64,000 nt of DNA from a virus, in the IMG/VR virus record IMGVR_UViG_3300032246_002821, positions 1 to 64,000 of that record, one strand, 5' to 3'. The position numbers were made by a program, and so were the translations under genes. This document shows, piece by piece, positions 1 through 7,775 of this stretch; the first letter of the stretch is position 1, and each line of letters opens with the position of its first letter. Below the pieces are notes generated by a model, which was not told where the DNA came from, searched no databases, and was given only the letters and a program-made list of their open reading frames with translations.

Positions 1-2007
1 TCCTTTGCCTTTGAATTCTGGATAAACCTCGGCCACACTACGACCTGTATCAGCATCATATTGGTATACTCCTACTGGGTTGACACCAACACTTAAAGTA
101 GTTGCAAATTTGTTTTTACCTTTTTGTACCTTGAAACTAATTCCATTGTTTTCCGAGCCTTCCGCCACACCTTCGTCGCTTTCATTCTTGACACAGTTGG
201 GATATGTTTTACCAAACATCTTTTTGTTACCCTCTTTGTGGTAACCTTTCCAACATGCTTCATCCAATGTATTTCTTGAATGATCTCCGTGTGTCTGACA
301 CATGCCACAGTCTTCACAGACCATTTCCATCTCTGTGCTTTCATTGTGTTTCTTTTTGCCAGCGCAATGCGCCTTCTGACTAAATCCCTTGGGATGGCTA
401 CAGTTGATGCTGCGCTTGTACTTTTTACTCCAGGATTCTGTGACAACTGCTTCCAGTTCATCTGTGGTGTCGCCGGTCACTTTGTATGTTTTTCCGCGTA
501 CCACAAATGTATCTTTACCTGCTTTAATGGCATTCATTCTGGCATTAGTAAACACATTGGATTCTGCCATACCCTGCTGACCTTTTACAGGTTGCCACAC
601 CGGCACCATCTTCAATCCAGCTTTCTGTGCAGCCAGCGCACGATGGTTGCCGTCCAGGATATATCCTGCATCATCGATCACCAAGGGCTTGTTCTGCAGT
701 ATGGCAGCGATGTTGGGTATCAGTTTGTCCACATGATACAGGTCAGTGTCCTGCACACGGTTATAGGGGTCATAGATGTCATCCTGTTCAGGATCGAATA
801 TATGCAGGCTGCTCACAGGCACATCAGCTTCTGTCCAAAAGGGATGATCTGTTATCACATGATCTATATTAAATTCACCTTCGGGATGGATATGTTTCAC
901 ATACTTCAGGATCTCAGCAGCAGGAAACTGTTTTGCATTTTCAGTTACAGATTCTTGTTTTGCACCTTGTGATAGTGCAGCCCTAATGCGGTCACATTCG
1001 GGCCAACGGATGCCCAGATGTTGCAATACTTCAAAAACCGGAAACAAAGCCTTACCGGCATACTCGTAATCTTTCTTTACCATCTCCAACATACTTTTGA
1101 TGATACCGTGTCTGTGTTGTTGGATCAGTGCTGGCAGTCTGGGTTCTATCTCCAGGATGGATCTGGCCAGGTTTTCTGGGCTTCCAGTATCATAAATGTA
1201 ATCACGCAGATTCAATACAGTGAGATCTGTGGCGCCATCTGCCAGATCTTTATACATATTTTGCACATAACCAATCACAGGATCAGAATCAGGATCATAT
1301 GCTTCACCAACTGCTTTTTGTTGTTTGTTGTACGTCATTGCTTTTTTGACAGTCACAAGCTCTGGCCATTGGAGATCTGCATACATATCATCAATTATGC
1401 TTTCCACTGGTATATCTGATTCGTTCTTGATCACATACAGCAAGCCTTTCATTATCTCTGGCTTTAACTCGTTAAAAGAAGCCCACCAGCTCTGCAGGCA
1501 ATCTCTGTCTGTGTCATAAGCAGTTATCAGATTGTTGAAGGCTTCCCAATAATTTTTCTGATCCAGATAACCCAGGAACTCAGCCACCAATTCATCAGAC
1601 TCTTCTGTGCCTTCTGCCAAAGATTCGTTTTTCTTGGCGTGTTGGAATGCCTTGTCGGCCACAGCTATGATGTGGTCCAGTTCAGGCCAATCAGGTTGTA
1701 ACTCTTTCAGGATCCTATCCACATAATGATGGAAATAGTCGTCCAATTCCCAGTCCCTGGGTATGTGTTGGTTTTTGGCTATCTCCAGCACATATTTCAG
1801 AGCATAAGGCTTCATTATTGCACAAACCTGATCGTGTAATTCAGGATACTCATATTCCAGTCCTGACGTTGCCAGCATCAAAGCATCATCGAAATCAGTT
1901 GCGGCCCACTCTTTTATCTTTGCTATGAAATCGTCAGCGTCATATATTTCGTATGGTTCAGCAAAATCATATGCGAAACTTTCTGCTATCACTTGTTTAA
2001 TCTTCAT
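1..2007 (-). CDS. Large virion-associated protein, C-terminus beyond window
   Basis: The frame is open from an ATG at 2007 to base 1, giving 669 residues with no stop, so the gene is truncated by the window. The N-terminus MKIKQVIAES fits a T4 capsid-targeting peptide with an IxE prohead-protease site. Around residues 445-465 there is a ParB-like LDGNHRALAA motif in a context resembling the ParB/Srx nuclease fold. Around residues 540-605 there is a Cys/His-rich stretch (CEDCGMC, GYHKEGNKKMFG) that may bind metal. Probably an internal or capsid-associated virion protein; its activity is unknown. It lies 2 nt downstream of the next gene and is likely co-transcribed with it. Confidence 0.75.
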   Translation of the reverse strand, partial: MKIKQVIAESFAYDFAEPYEIYDADDFIAKIKEWAATDFDDALMLATSGLEYEYPELHDQVCAIMKPYALKYVLEIAKNQHIPRDWELDDYFHHYVDRILKELQPDWPELDHIIAVADKAFQHAKKNESLAEGTEESDELVAEFLGYLDQKNYWEAFNNLITAYDTDRDCLQSWWASFNELKPEIMKGLLYVIKNESDIPVESIIDDMYADLQWPELVTVKKAMTYNKQQKAVGEAYDPDSDPVIGYVQNMYKDLADGATDLTVLNLRDYIYDTGSPENLARSILEIEPRLPALIQQHRHGIIKSMLEMVKKDYEYAGKALFPVFEVLQHLGIRWPECDRIRAALSQGAKQESVTENAKQFPAAEILKYVKHIHPEGEFNIDHVITDHPFWTEADVPVSSLHIFDPEQDDIYDPYNRVQDTDLYHVDKLIPNIAAILQNKPLVIDDAGYILDGNHRALAAQKAGLKMVPVWQPVKGQQGMAESNVFTNARMNAIKAGKDTFVVRGKTYKVTGDTTDELEAVVTESWSKKYKRSINCSHPKGFSQKAHCAGKKKHNESTEMEMVCEDCGMCQTHGDHSRNTLDEACWKGYHKEGNKKMFGKTYPNCVKNESDEGVAEGSENNGISFKVQKGKNKFATTLSVGVNPVGVYQYDADTGRSVAEVYPEFKGKG

Positions 2008-2009
2008 GA

Positions 2010-2852
2010 TTATACACCATACTGCTTCATTAGATTCATCAGATCTTCCACTGGTGTACCAGCTGCCAGGTTCTCATCTGTCCAGTTACCCAGTGTCATT
2101 ATCTGTTTCATGCTCAGTTGTGGATTGTTCTTCTTGTAGAAATCCACGATGGGTTTCTTGGCCCAGTCTGGTATGGCATTCACACCCACATTGCGGTCAT
2201 CTTCCTGTGCCAATTGGCCTGAATCGATATGCAACTGATGGCGTTGCTTGGTAGCTTTGTCATATACCACAAACAGGTTATCGCTCTTGTCATAATGAGC
2301 AAACATATTGTTCTTGTTGGCACTGGTGCACCAGCGAGTGCCTTGTCCTATGAAACAGGCGGCCTTCTGTGTAGTGGGTATACGGATCCAACCTTCTGGT
2401 CCGTTATATACAGTGATCAGTTCTTTCTTTACCGCTTCCAGTTCGGCTGCTTTCTGTGCAGCTTCTGGGTCGGCAGCAGGTTGATTCTGGAATTGTGCTA
2501 TCACATCATATAAGTCAGCAAAGCTCTTGTACTGATTGATGTCTTTGTTTGCGATGCGGGCTTTGTTCTGTTCGAACGCTTGCAGGTCTTGTCCCACACG
2601 ATCCAGATCTTCCGGACGATTCTGTTGTGGTGCTTTGACTATAAGACCAGCCATCCAGGGCATATAGATGCCTTTCTGGCTGGGATCCACATCGCCCAGC
2701 TTTTCCAGGAACGCATCCAGGTCTTTATATCCTGGTAGACCACGCCAGGTCTGCTCCAGTTTTTGTTTGATGAATGCGGCGCGATTGGCCTTCTGGCCCA
2801 CCAGTTCTTCATCCAATCTGTAAAAATTCGTCCACAGTTCCAGTATTTTCAT
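2010..2852 (-). CDS. Conserved hypothetical phage protein with GTRWCTSA motif
   Basis: 280 residues, with no signal peptide or membrane segment. It contains a GTRWCTSA motif followed by Tyr/His-rich strands (LFVVYDKATKQRHQLH, IDSGQLAQEDDR). I recognise this pattern from hypothetical proteins of large phages but know no function. The start ATG lies 24 nt downstream of a GATAAATA late-type promoter, and the following 669+ residue gene begins 2 nt after its stop, so both are probably late-expressed and virion related. Confidence 0.7.
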   Translation of the reverse strand: MKILELWTNFYRLDEELVGQKANRAAFIKQKLEQTWRGLPGYKDLDAFLEKLGDVDPSQKGIYMPWMAGLIVKAPQQNRPEDLDRVGQDLQAFEQNKARIANKDINQYKSFADLYDVIAQFQNQPAADPEAAQKAAELEAVKKELITVYNGPEGWIRIPTTQKAACFIGQGTRWCTSANKNNMFAHYDKSDNLFVVYDKATKQRHQLHIDSGQLAQEDDRNVGVNAIPDWAKKPIVDFYKKNNPQLSMKQIMTLGNWTDENLAAGTPVEDLMNLMKQYGV

Positions 2853-2875
2853 CAGTGCCGATCCATTTGATCTGA

Positions 2876-2883
2876 TATTTATC
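2876..2883 (-). promoter_or_regulatory. T4-like late promoter (GATAAATA)
   Basis: GATAAATA on the minus strand, about 24 nt before the ATG at 2852, with no TTGACA at -35. It matches the T4 late consensus TATAAATA with one change. Confidence 0.55.
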
Positions 2884-2950
2884 TGGCTTAATCATATTAA
2901 GTTGACTTGTGTCTGCATCATGTTATTATGATATATGACAGGAGGCACAG

Positions 2951-3088
2951 ATGTATAACAGTATCGCAGATATACCTGCTTGGTTGGCCGATTATATGGA
3001 GACCATAAGCAAGCTACCCATCACTGAAATCGGTGTGGATGACGTCAATGCCATAGTCGAACTTTTGACCCAGGCTGGCGGGGAATAA
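2951..3088 (+). CDS. Small hypothetical protein, 45 aa
   Basis: A 45-residue acidic protein (MYNSIADIPAWLADYM...) with a strong AGGAGG ribosome site eight bases before its ATG. No known domain. It sits just ahead of the methyltransferase gene on the same strand and may be coupled to it. Confidence 0.6.
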   Translation: MYNSIADIPAWLADYMETISKLPITEIGVDDVNAIVELLTQAGGE

Positions 3089-3099
3089 TAATTATCTGT

Positions 3100-4314
3100 A
3101 TGGAAAATTGTAAACCCCTTAAAAAATGTCTGTGCTGTGGTAACACAGCACTCCACCTGGTGTTGGATATGGGCCAACAACCTCTAGCAAACAGCTTCAA
3201 AGCCACAGCCACCGAAGCAGAAGATGCATATCCGCTGGCAGTGAACTATTGTCCAGATTGCAGCCATCTGCAACTCACACACGCCGTGGCTCCTGAGATC
3301 ATGTTCAAAAACTACCTGTATGTGTCAGGCACCAGCCTGACTATGCAGAATTATTTCCAATGGTTCGCAGGATTTGTCACGGAATATTTTCCCGAGGTTA
3401 AACCCAGGACAGTGCTGGAGATCGGCTGTAATGACGGTAGCCAGCTGAATTATTTCAAACGTTATGGGCTGGACACATATGGCATAGATCCTGCGGAAAA
3501 CATCTATCCCATCAGCAGCCGGAATCACAAGATCATATGTGATTTTTTCACACCTGAAAGTGCTGCCCAGATAGACAAGATCCCAGACATCATCTATGCA
3601 CAGAACGTGTTCGCACACCAGGATGATCCTGAAACGTTCCTGAAACTGTGCAAGCAAGTGATGGGTACCAGCAGCCTGTTGTTCATACAGAACAGCCAGA
3701 GCGCAATGATAGCCAACAACGAATTCGACACTATCTATCACGAGCATCGCAACTTCTTTAACGTGCTGAGTATGCGTACACTGGCACAGAATGTGGGACT
3801 CAATCTGATAGATGTGTTCCGTGGCACCATCCACGGTGGATCAGACATCTTCGTGTTCAGTAGCTATCGCAGCAGCCCAGCACGTATTCAGGGCCTGGTG
3901 GATATGGAACGTGCTGCTGGACTACACGATATCAAGACCTATACAGATTGGGCTACCAGAGCACGTGAGACCACGGAGCAGCTGGCTATGGTGCTGGATG
4001 GTCAGCGTAAATACCATAACCATTTGATAGTGGGATATGGTGCTCCGGCCAAAGGTAATACACTTTTGAACTATGGTAAGATATCGCTGGATTTCATCAT
4101 CGATGACAACCCCCTGAAACAGGGCAAGTTTACTCCTGGGCAAAGCATACCAGTTGCGACCATAGATGAGCTGAAAAAATATCCGGATCGCAGCATATGC
4201 TTCGTGCCATTGGCTTGGAATTTCTTCGATGAGATCCGTGGCAGGATCAAAAAAGTCAGGAACAACAAAAATGACACATTTGTACGATATTTTCCAGATA
4301 TCACAATTCAATAA
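3100..4314 (+). CDS. SAM-dependent sugar C-methyltransferase
   Basis: 404 residues with the three-part layout of NDP-sugar C-methyltransferases: an N-terminal zinc-binding segment (CLCCG near residue 9 and YCPDCSH near residue 51), a central Rossmann methyltransferase core (LEIGCNDGSQL near residue 105), and a C-terminal domain containing VGYGAPAKGNTLL. The family transfers a methyl group from SAM to a deoxysugar-nucleotide carbon. With the RmlB-like and glycosyltransferase genes at 16-20 kb it suggests the phage remodels a surface or virion glycan. Full length for the family. Confidence 0.88.
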   Translation: MENCKPLKKCLCCGNTALHLVLDMGQQPLANSFKATATEAEDAYPLAVNYCPDCSHLQLTHAVAPEIMFKNYLYVSGTSLTMQNYFQWFAGFVTEYFPEVKPRTVLEIGCNDGSQLNYFKRYGLDTYGIDPAENIYPISSRNHKIICDFFTPESAAQIDKIPDIIYAQNVFAHQDDPETFLKLCKQVMGTSSLLFIQNSQSAMIANNEFDTIYHEHRNFFNVLSMRTLAQNVGLNLIDVFRGTIHGGSDIFVFSSYRSSPARIQGLVDMERAAGLHDIKTYTDWATRARETTEQLAMVLDGQRKYHNHLIVGYGAPAKGNTLLNYGKISLDFIIDDNPLKQGKFTPGQSIPVATIDELKKYPDRSICFVPLAWNFFDEIRGRIKKVRNNKNDTFVRYFPDITIQ

Positions 4315-4317
4315 ATA
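4310..4317 (+). promoter_or_regulatory. Possible late promoter (AATAAATA)
   Basis: AATAAATA 43 nt before the ATG at 4361, overlapping the end of the methyltransferase gene. One mismatch from TATAAATA. Confidence 0.35.
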
Positions 4318-4360
4318 TATCGATAGTTTTTACAAAACAGTCAAACCGGAGCAAAACACA

Positions 4361-4681
4361 ATGCGTGTGGAAGAAATCATTTCAGAGGCAGACGAACCAC
4401 TGTTCATCGGTGGACATCGTGTTCCACGTAGCCATCCCATGTATGATGTGCTGATGCGTAAGGCTGCTGAGATTAAGGCACAGGAAGAACCAGCTGCAGA
4501 AGAACCACGTAAGAAACCACGTATGAGTGTTCGTGCTGCCAGTAGAGAAGTACCAGAGGAACCTGTAGCTGAACCTGTAAAAGAACCAGAAAAGAAATCA
4601 GACTGGAGCCTGGGTGGTGTGGATGCCATGCACCAGGCAGCACACAGACAGAAAAAAGACAGATACTGGCCACACAGATGA
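4361..4681 (+). CDS. Putative internal virion protein with capsid-targeting peptide
   Basis: 106 residues. The start was chosen at the ATG giving MRVEEIISEAD; a longer in-frame start upstream would run back through the methyltransferase coding sequence. The N-terminus fits the T4 capsid-targeting sequence (M-basic-x-x-E-(F/I)-I-x-E) with a predicted prohead-protease cut after ISE. The remainder is Pro/Glu/Lys-rich and probably disordered, as in T4 internal proteins. It overlaps the next gene by ATGA. Confidence 0.65.
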   Translation: MRVEEIISEADEPLFIGGHRVPRSHPMYDVLMRKAAEIKAQEEPAAEEPRKKPRMSVRAASREVPEEPVAEPVKEPEKKSDWSLGGVDAMHQAAHRQKKDRYWPHR

Positions 4682-5295
4682 GGGCTAAAGAATTCATATC
4701 CGAATCGGATACAGATGACAAAATAGATAAACCAAAACAAACGCAGCAACCAGAATTGCCGTTTGGGAAGGGTCCGGGTATACCTTTAGATCAACACAAT
4801 ATGACCGAACCTAAAAAGATAGAACCTTTCGATCCCCTCAATGCCATAGCACAGCTGCCTGTACCTGCATCATCAGGAGCATCTGGTAAAAATACAGGAC
4901 CTGCTCCCAATCTGGGCCCAGCTGTCAAGAATGTAGTGGTGCCACCACCAGAACAAGGTGGATTGCTCAATGGCAGGGTGCCAGCTAAACCAGAAGATGT
5001 GACGCATGGTTACAGGAACATGCATCCAGCAGAACTGCAAGGGGCACAGAGTTCAGGATATTTTGAAAAGAATCCCAATCCCAGTCCCAGGATAGATTGG
5101 CCAGCAGACAACAAATATTGGGCATCAGGCGATTCCCAAGGGCATTTTGGTCGCGATTGGAAAAACAAAGAAGATAATGTCAGAGTTCGTGTACCAGTAG
5201 GGATGATTCCCGATGAAACGGCGGTAGATGTAAATCACGCAGAAATTTATAACAAAAATACTGGTGAATGGATGCCAGCTGCAAATTTTAAATAA
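4678..5295 (+). CDS. Internal virion protein with capsid-targeting peptide and HFGR domain
   Basis: 205 residues beginning MRAKEFISES, closely matching the T4 capsid-targeting peptide. A Pro-rich linker (residues about 20-100) follows, then a compact C-terminal domain with GYRNMHPAELQ, YWASGDSQGHFGRDW and a VRVRVPVGMIP strand ending near HAEIYN and GEWMP. I recognise that domain from other phage proteins and it loosely resembles ADP-ribosyltransferase-like toxin folds, but I cannot place catalytic residues. It is likely packaged and injected. A strong terminator follows the stop. Confidence 0.65.
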   Translation: MRAKEFISESDTDDKIDKPKQTQQPELPFGKGPGIPLDQHNMTEPKKIEPFDPLNAIAQLPVPASSGASGKNTGPAPNLGPAVKNVVVPPPEQGGLLNGRVPAKPEDVTHGYRNMHPAELQGAQSSGYFEKNPNPSPRIDWPADNKYWASGDSQGHFGRDWKNKEDNVRVRVPVGMIPDETAVDVNHAEIYNKNTGEWMPAANFK

Positions 5296-5321
5296 AAAAA
5301 ACCGGCGCTAGCCGGTTTTTT
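5294..5321 (+). terminator. Rho-independent terminator
   Basis: Stem AACCGGC / GCCGGTT with a GCTA loop, flanked by A-run and T-run, so it can act in both directions. It starts at the stop of the gene ending at 5295. Confidence 0.9.
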
Positions 5322-5360
5322 CCTTATACAATACCCTGCTCTAACCCGGGCCAGGTCCAG

Positions 5361-5516
5361 CTACCCAGATGCTTCAGTTGATGCAAATGGGCCTAGTTTG
5401 CCATTGTATGTAAACTGATACACAATACCCTTCAGATACTCTTGATATCTCCTATGGGCCACGATTTGGCTTCTGATCCGCCGGATCAGTGTTAGTTCAA
5501 GCCATTGTGTATCCAC
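5361..5516 (-). CDS. Possible small protein, 51 aa, GTG start
   Basis: A GTG-started frame of 51 residues with protein-like composition (IRRIRSQIVAHRRYQEYLKG, then IVYQFTYNGKLGPFAS). A TAGGAG lies about 15 nt upstream, rather far for a ribosome site. It occupies the otherwise empty stretch between the 5.3 kb terminator and speD. No family recognised; coding status is uncertain. Confidence 0.4.
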   Translation of the reverse strand: MDTQWLELTLIRRIRSQIVAHRRYQEYLKGIVYQFTYNGKLGPFASTEASG

Positions 5517-5576
5517 GCAAACAGATCCGGGCTCCTACAGCTCAGATCGCCTCCCCCGTCAGAGGGGGGTTTCAGT

Positions 5577-5939
5577 TCAGGCGTTGCGTGTGATGTAATT
5601 GATACGAACCTTGTCCGCACCAAAATATTCTTTGACCACAGCGATGACATCGTCGATCTCGTAGGTCTTGCAACTGAACACATCCAGGTACATGGTGTTG
5701 TCACGTTCCACAAAGTGAGCAGCCAGGTTGCTGGTCTCGATCAACTGCATCATACTGTAACCAGCCTTGCCAGGATCGTGTGTAGCGAATCGTGCTACGA
5801 TAGGTTCACCGTAAGCGACCATATCGATCCTACGAATTAATTCTTTAGTGAAAGCAGTGATGTTGTCTCCGTCGCTGATCTTGGCATTGTCGCAGCCAGA
5901 GCAGTCGAGAAGGAGGTGAAATCCCCAGTATGTTGACAT
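5577..5939 (-). CDS. speD: S-adenosylmethionine decarboxylase-like proenzyme
   Basis: 120 residues matching the short bacterial/phage SpeD family (start MSTYWGFHLLLDCSGC). The family self-cleaves before a Ser to make a pyruvoyl group and decarboxylates SAM for spermidine synthesis; the Ser would be in LIETSNLAAHF, with Cys of DVFSCKTYE as the second active-site residue. The usual ESH is ETSN here, a variant I associate with phage copies, so activity should be checked. GGAGG precedes the ATG. Confidence 0.8.
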   Translation of the reverse strand: MSTYWGFHLLLDCSGCDNAKISDGDNITAFTKELIRRIDMVAYGEPIVARFATHDPGKAGYSMMQLIETSNLAAHFVERDNTMYLDVFSCKTYEIDDVIAVVKEYFGADKVRINYITRNA

Positions 5940-5962
5940 TATGTCCTCCAGTAATAGAAATA

Positions 5963-5970
5963 TATTTATT
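5963..5970 (-). promoter_or_regulatory. Possible late promoter (AATAAATA) before speD
   Basis: AATAAATA on the minus strand 24 nt before the speD ATG, partly overlapping the perfect palindrome at 5968-5985. Confidence 0.4.
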
Positions 5971-5985
5971 ATCTACATAGATAAT
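5968..5985. repeat. Perfect 18-bp palindrome in the speD leader region
   Basis: ATTATCTACATAGATAAT: 8-bp arms around a 2-bp centre, between the exonuclease stop and speD. It could be an operator or the stem of a weak terminator. Confidence 0.5.
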
Positions 5986-5990
5986 CGGTT

Positions 5991-6542
5991 TTATTTTGGC
6001 CAGCGGCCCATCTTATTGAAACAATCGTTCAACCTGATGATCTGATTCAAGCAATCATATAGTGCGTGATGCTTGGCTGCTTTGGGCATCTGATGATCAG
6101 GTACCATCTGATAGATGGTTCGTGCATCTCTCACTTGCCAGAACTGCCAGGCGTTGCGGATATTGTGAGTCTTGTTGGCTGATTCCAGGATTGGAAAGTC
6201 GAACGCTGAGCCATTGGCCCAGTAACGATCCGCGCCAGAAGCCCAGGCTTCCAAAGCAATCAGCGCATCGGACAGTGGAAAACGATCAGCTTCACCGAAC
6301 GCTTCTTCGCGGATTAACGGCGCCTGCTGTGCCCACCAATTCATAGTGTCATCACTGACAGTACGACCAGGTTGTTCCAGATCAACACGAGTATAGAAGT
6401 AATCCAGAGTGAAAGGATCTGCAACGTCAGAATAATCTTTGTTGTTGTCGAAACGAATAGCAGCAATGGTCAAAATTGCAGCCTGCGGGTCAGTGGCAAC
6501 TGTTTCCAGATCCACCATAATATCTCTGGGTTTTATAATCAT
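5991..6542 (-). CDS. 3'-5' exonuclease, DexA / Rv2179c-like
   Basis: 183 residues of the DnaQ-like DEDD superfamily. The N-terminal motif DIMVDLETVATDPQA carries the first metal-binding Asp and Glu; NGSAFDFPIL supplies the next Asp; HHALYDCLNQI carries the last His and Asp. It matches T4 DexA and the Rv2179c-like exoribonuclease domain. It probably degrades single-stranded DNA or RNA during host takeover. The -10 box lies only about 6 nt before the ATG at 6542, so initiation may be leaderless or use Met9 at 6518. Confidence 0.85.
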   Translation of the reverse strand: MIIKPRDIMVDLETVATDPQAAILTIAAIRFDNNKDYSDVADPFTLDYFYTRVDLEQPGRTVSDDTMNWWAQQAPLIREEAFGEADRFPLSDALIALEAWASGADRYWANGSAFDFPILESANKTHNIRNAWQFWQVRDARTIYQMVPDHQMPKAAKHHALYDCLNQIIRLNDCFNKMGRWPK

Positions 6543-6547
6543 AATCC

Positions 6548-6575
6548 ACTATAACATATTATGCAGATAAGTCAA
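6548..6575 (-). promoter_or_regulatory. Sigma70-like early promoter
   Basis: TTGACT, 16-nt spacer, TATAGT on the minus strand, upstream of the exonuclease. Confidence 0.6.
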
Positions 6576-6594
6576 AGTTTTTCTGCAGTTTTCC

Positions 6595-6602
6595 AATAAA
6601 TA
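6595..6602 (+). promoter_or_regulatory. Possible late promoter (AATAAATA)
   Basis: AATAAATA 22 nt before the first gene (ATG 6625) of the small membrane-protein cluster, divergent from the exonuclease early promoter. Confidence 0.5.
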
Positions 6603-6624
6603 AAGTCGTAGCTGGGAATCAACA

Positions 6625-6765
6625 ATGAGTCGTCAAGAATGGCAGATATTACGCAGACACTTTCCTAATTATTTGGCCTGCCCTTATTCATGGGCCGGGG
6701 TGATATTCGGAAGTGTATCTGGTGTATTGTTATTGGAGATCATCCTGCATTTTTGTTCGAGATGA
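6625..6765 (+). CDS. Small membrane protein, 46 aa
   Basis: First gene of a ten-gene run of tiny proteins. A polar N-terminus (MSRQEWQILRRHFPNYL) precedes one predicted membrane helix (WAGVIFGSVSGVLLLEIIL). The next gene starts 3 nt after its stop. Function unknown; holin, spanin or superinfection roles are possible for the cluster. Confidence 0.6.
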   Translation: MSRQEWQILRRHFPNYLACPYSWAGVIFGSVSGVLLLEIILHFCSR

Positions 6766-6768
6766 ACC

Positions 6769-7050
6769 ATGGATATGTTCTTTAAATTAGTAGCAGACGT
6801 AGGTTTCCCCATAGCAGCAGCTTGCGCTATGGGTTATTTCATCTTTCTTACCATCAAATTCATCCTAGCAGGCGTCACAGGGTCTGTCAACGGATTGAAA
6901 GGTATCATCATGGCACTGGATAATCGTGTCAAGACAATGAATCACGATGTTATCAGGATTGACACACTTATGAGCAATGCGCTAGGCGTCAAGCCAGACG
7001 TGGACCGTATCGCCAGAGCAGACGGTAAGAATGATGCGAGGAGAGATTGA
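6769..7050 (+). CDS. Small membrane protein, 93 aa (GFPIxAA family)
   Basis: One N-terminal membrane helix (VGFPIAAACAMGYFIFLTI), then an amphipathic region (IIMALDNRVKTMNHDVIRID) and a charged tail. It is a paralogue of the 159-residue protein two genes downstream, which shares GFPI-AA--MGY-I followed by IALIDRIRMLDNDLIRL. Both resemble small phage proteins with a holin-like layout, but no catalytic motif is seen. TGATG overlap with the next gene. Confidence 0.7.
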   Translation: MDMFFKLVADVGFPIAAACAMGYFIFLTIKFILAGVTGSVNGLKGIIMALDNRVKTMNHDVIRIDTLMSNALGVKPDVDRIARADGKNDARRD

Positions 7051-7139
7051 TGGATAACCAGACAGTAGCACTAGTTTTTTTTGCTATCTGGGGTTATTTG
7101 TTTATAGAAGAATTTATTAGTTATTTTTTGGGTCACTGA
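7050..7139 (+). CDS. Tiny membrane protein, 29 aa
   Basis: Single hydrophobic helix (VALVFFAIWGYLFIEEFI). Its ATG overlaps the previous TGA (TGATG) and the next ATG follows one base after its stop, which supports real translation despite the size. Confidence 0.5.
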   Translation: MDNQTVALVFFAIWGYLFIEEFISYFLGH

Positions 7140-7140
7140 T

Positions 7141-7296
7141 ATGATAAAAATTATTAAAAAACATATAGATAATGATATAAAAGAAATTCAAGATGCGTGG
7201 AACAATATGGACACATTTAGTCACGTGTTAGTTATATTGTTTGTGACACTTATATTCATGACCACCGATATGATAATGCACAGGATCCACTTCTGA
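7141..7296 (+). CDS. Small membrane protein, 51 aa
   Basis: A Lys-rich N-terminal helix (MIKIIKKHIDNDIKEIQDAW) followed by one membrane helix (VLVILFVTLIFMTTDMIM) and a short basic tail. The stop overlaps the next start as TGATG. Function unknown. Confidence 0.55.
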   Translation: MIKIIKKHIDNDIKEIQDAWNNMDTFSHVLVILFVTLIFMTTDMIMHRIHF

Positions 7297-7775
7297 TGGA
7301 TATCGCAGAACTCGTCAATAAGTTTGGTTTTCCCATCATCGCAGCAGGGGGTATGGGATACATCATCTATACCATCTGGATATGGGCCACTGTGGAGATT
7401 AAACCTGTATTAAGCGAAGCAAATACCACACTGATAGCACTGATCGACCGCATACGTATGCTGGACAATGATCTGATCAGATTGAACCAGAAATTAAACA
7501 TAGTGCTACAGTTGCGTGGCAAGCAGATCGAAAGTGATAGACACTTGGAAGATGTCAGAAACTCCAGTGAAGCACAGAAGAAAGAACTGCAGGCTGCTGC
7601 TGAACAGAGACAGGCCGCTGAAGAGTTGGCACATCAACACACCGTGGAAGTGAAACCCAACGGCACCGTCGAAGTCACAGAAAAAAACGGAATAGATACT
7701 GTTAAAGTGAGTGTCTCACCTCAAGAAAACAAGGAAAAAGTCAATGGCACAACCAATAAACGAAACCCAAGCTAA
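7296..7775 (+). CDS. Membrane protein with coiled coil, 159 aa (GFPIxAA family)
   Basis: N-terminal membrane helix (KFGFPIIAAGGMGYIIYTI), then IALIDRIRMLDNDLIRLNQK and a long Gln/Glu/Ala-rich coiled coil (residues about 75-125). It is a longer paralogue of the protein at 6769. The C-terminus (VEVKPNGTVEVTEKNGI) looks like a separate short strand region. It overlaps the next gene by 32 nt. Confidence 0.7.
   Translation: MDIAELVNKFGFPIIAAGGMGYIIYTIWIWATVEIKPVLSEANTTLIALIDRIRMLDNDLIRLNQKLNIVLQLRGKQIESDRHLEDVRNSSEAQKKELQAAAEQRQAAEELAHQHTVEVKPNGTVEVTEKNGIDTVKVSVSPQENKEKVNGTTNKRNPS

Noticed and set aside
5473-5489. Palindrome CTGATCCGCCGGATCAG
   Set aside because: It lies inside the possible 51-aa frame and has no promoter or second copy seen nearby to support an operator.
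5550-5570. CCCCC/GGGGG hairpin after speD
   Set aside because: The stem is strong but no T-run follows on the minus strand, so it was not called a terminator.
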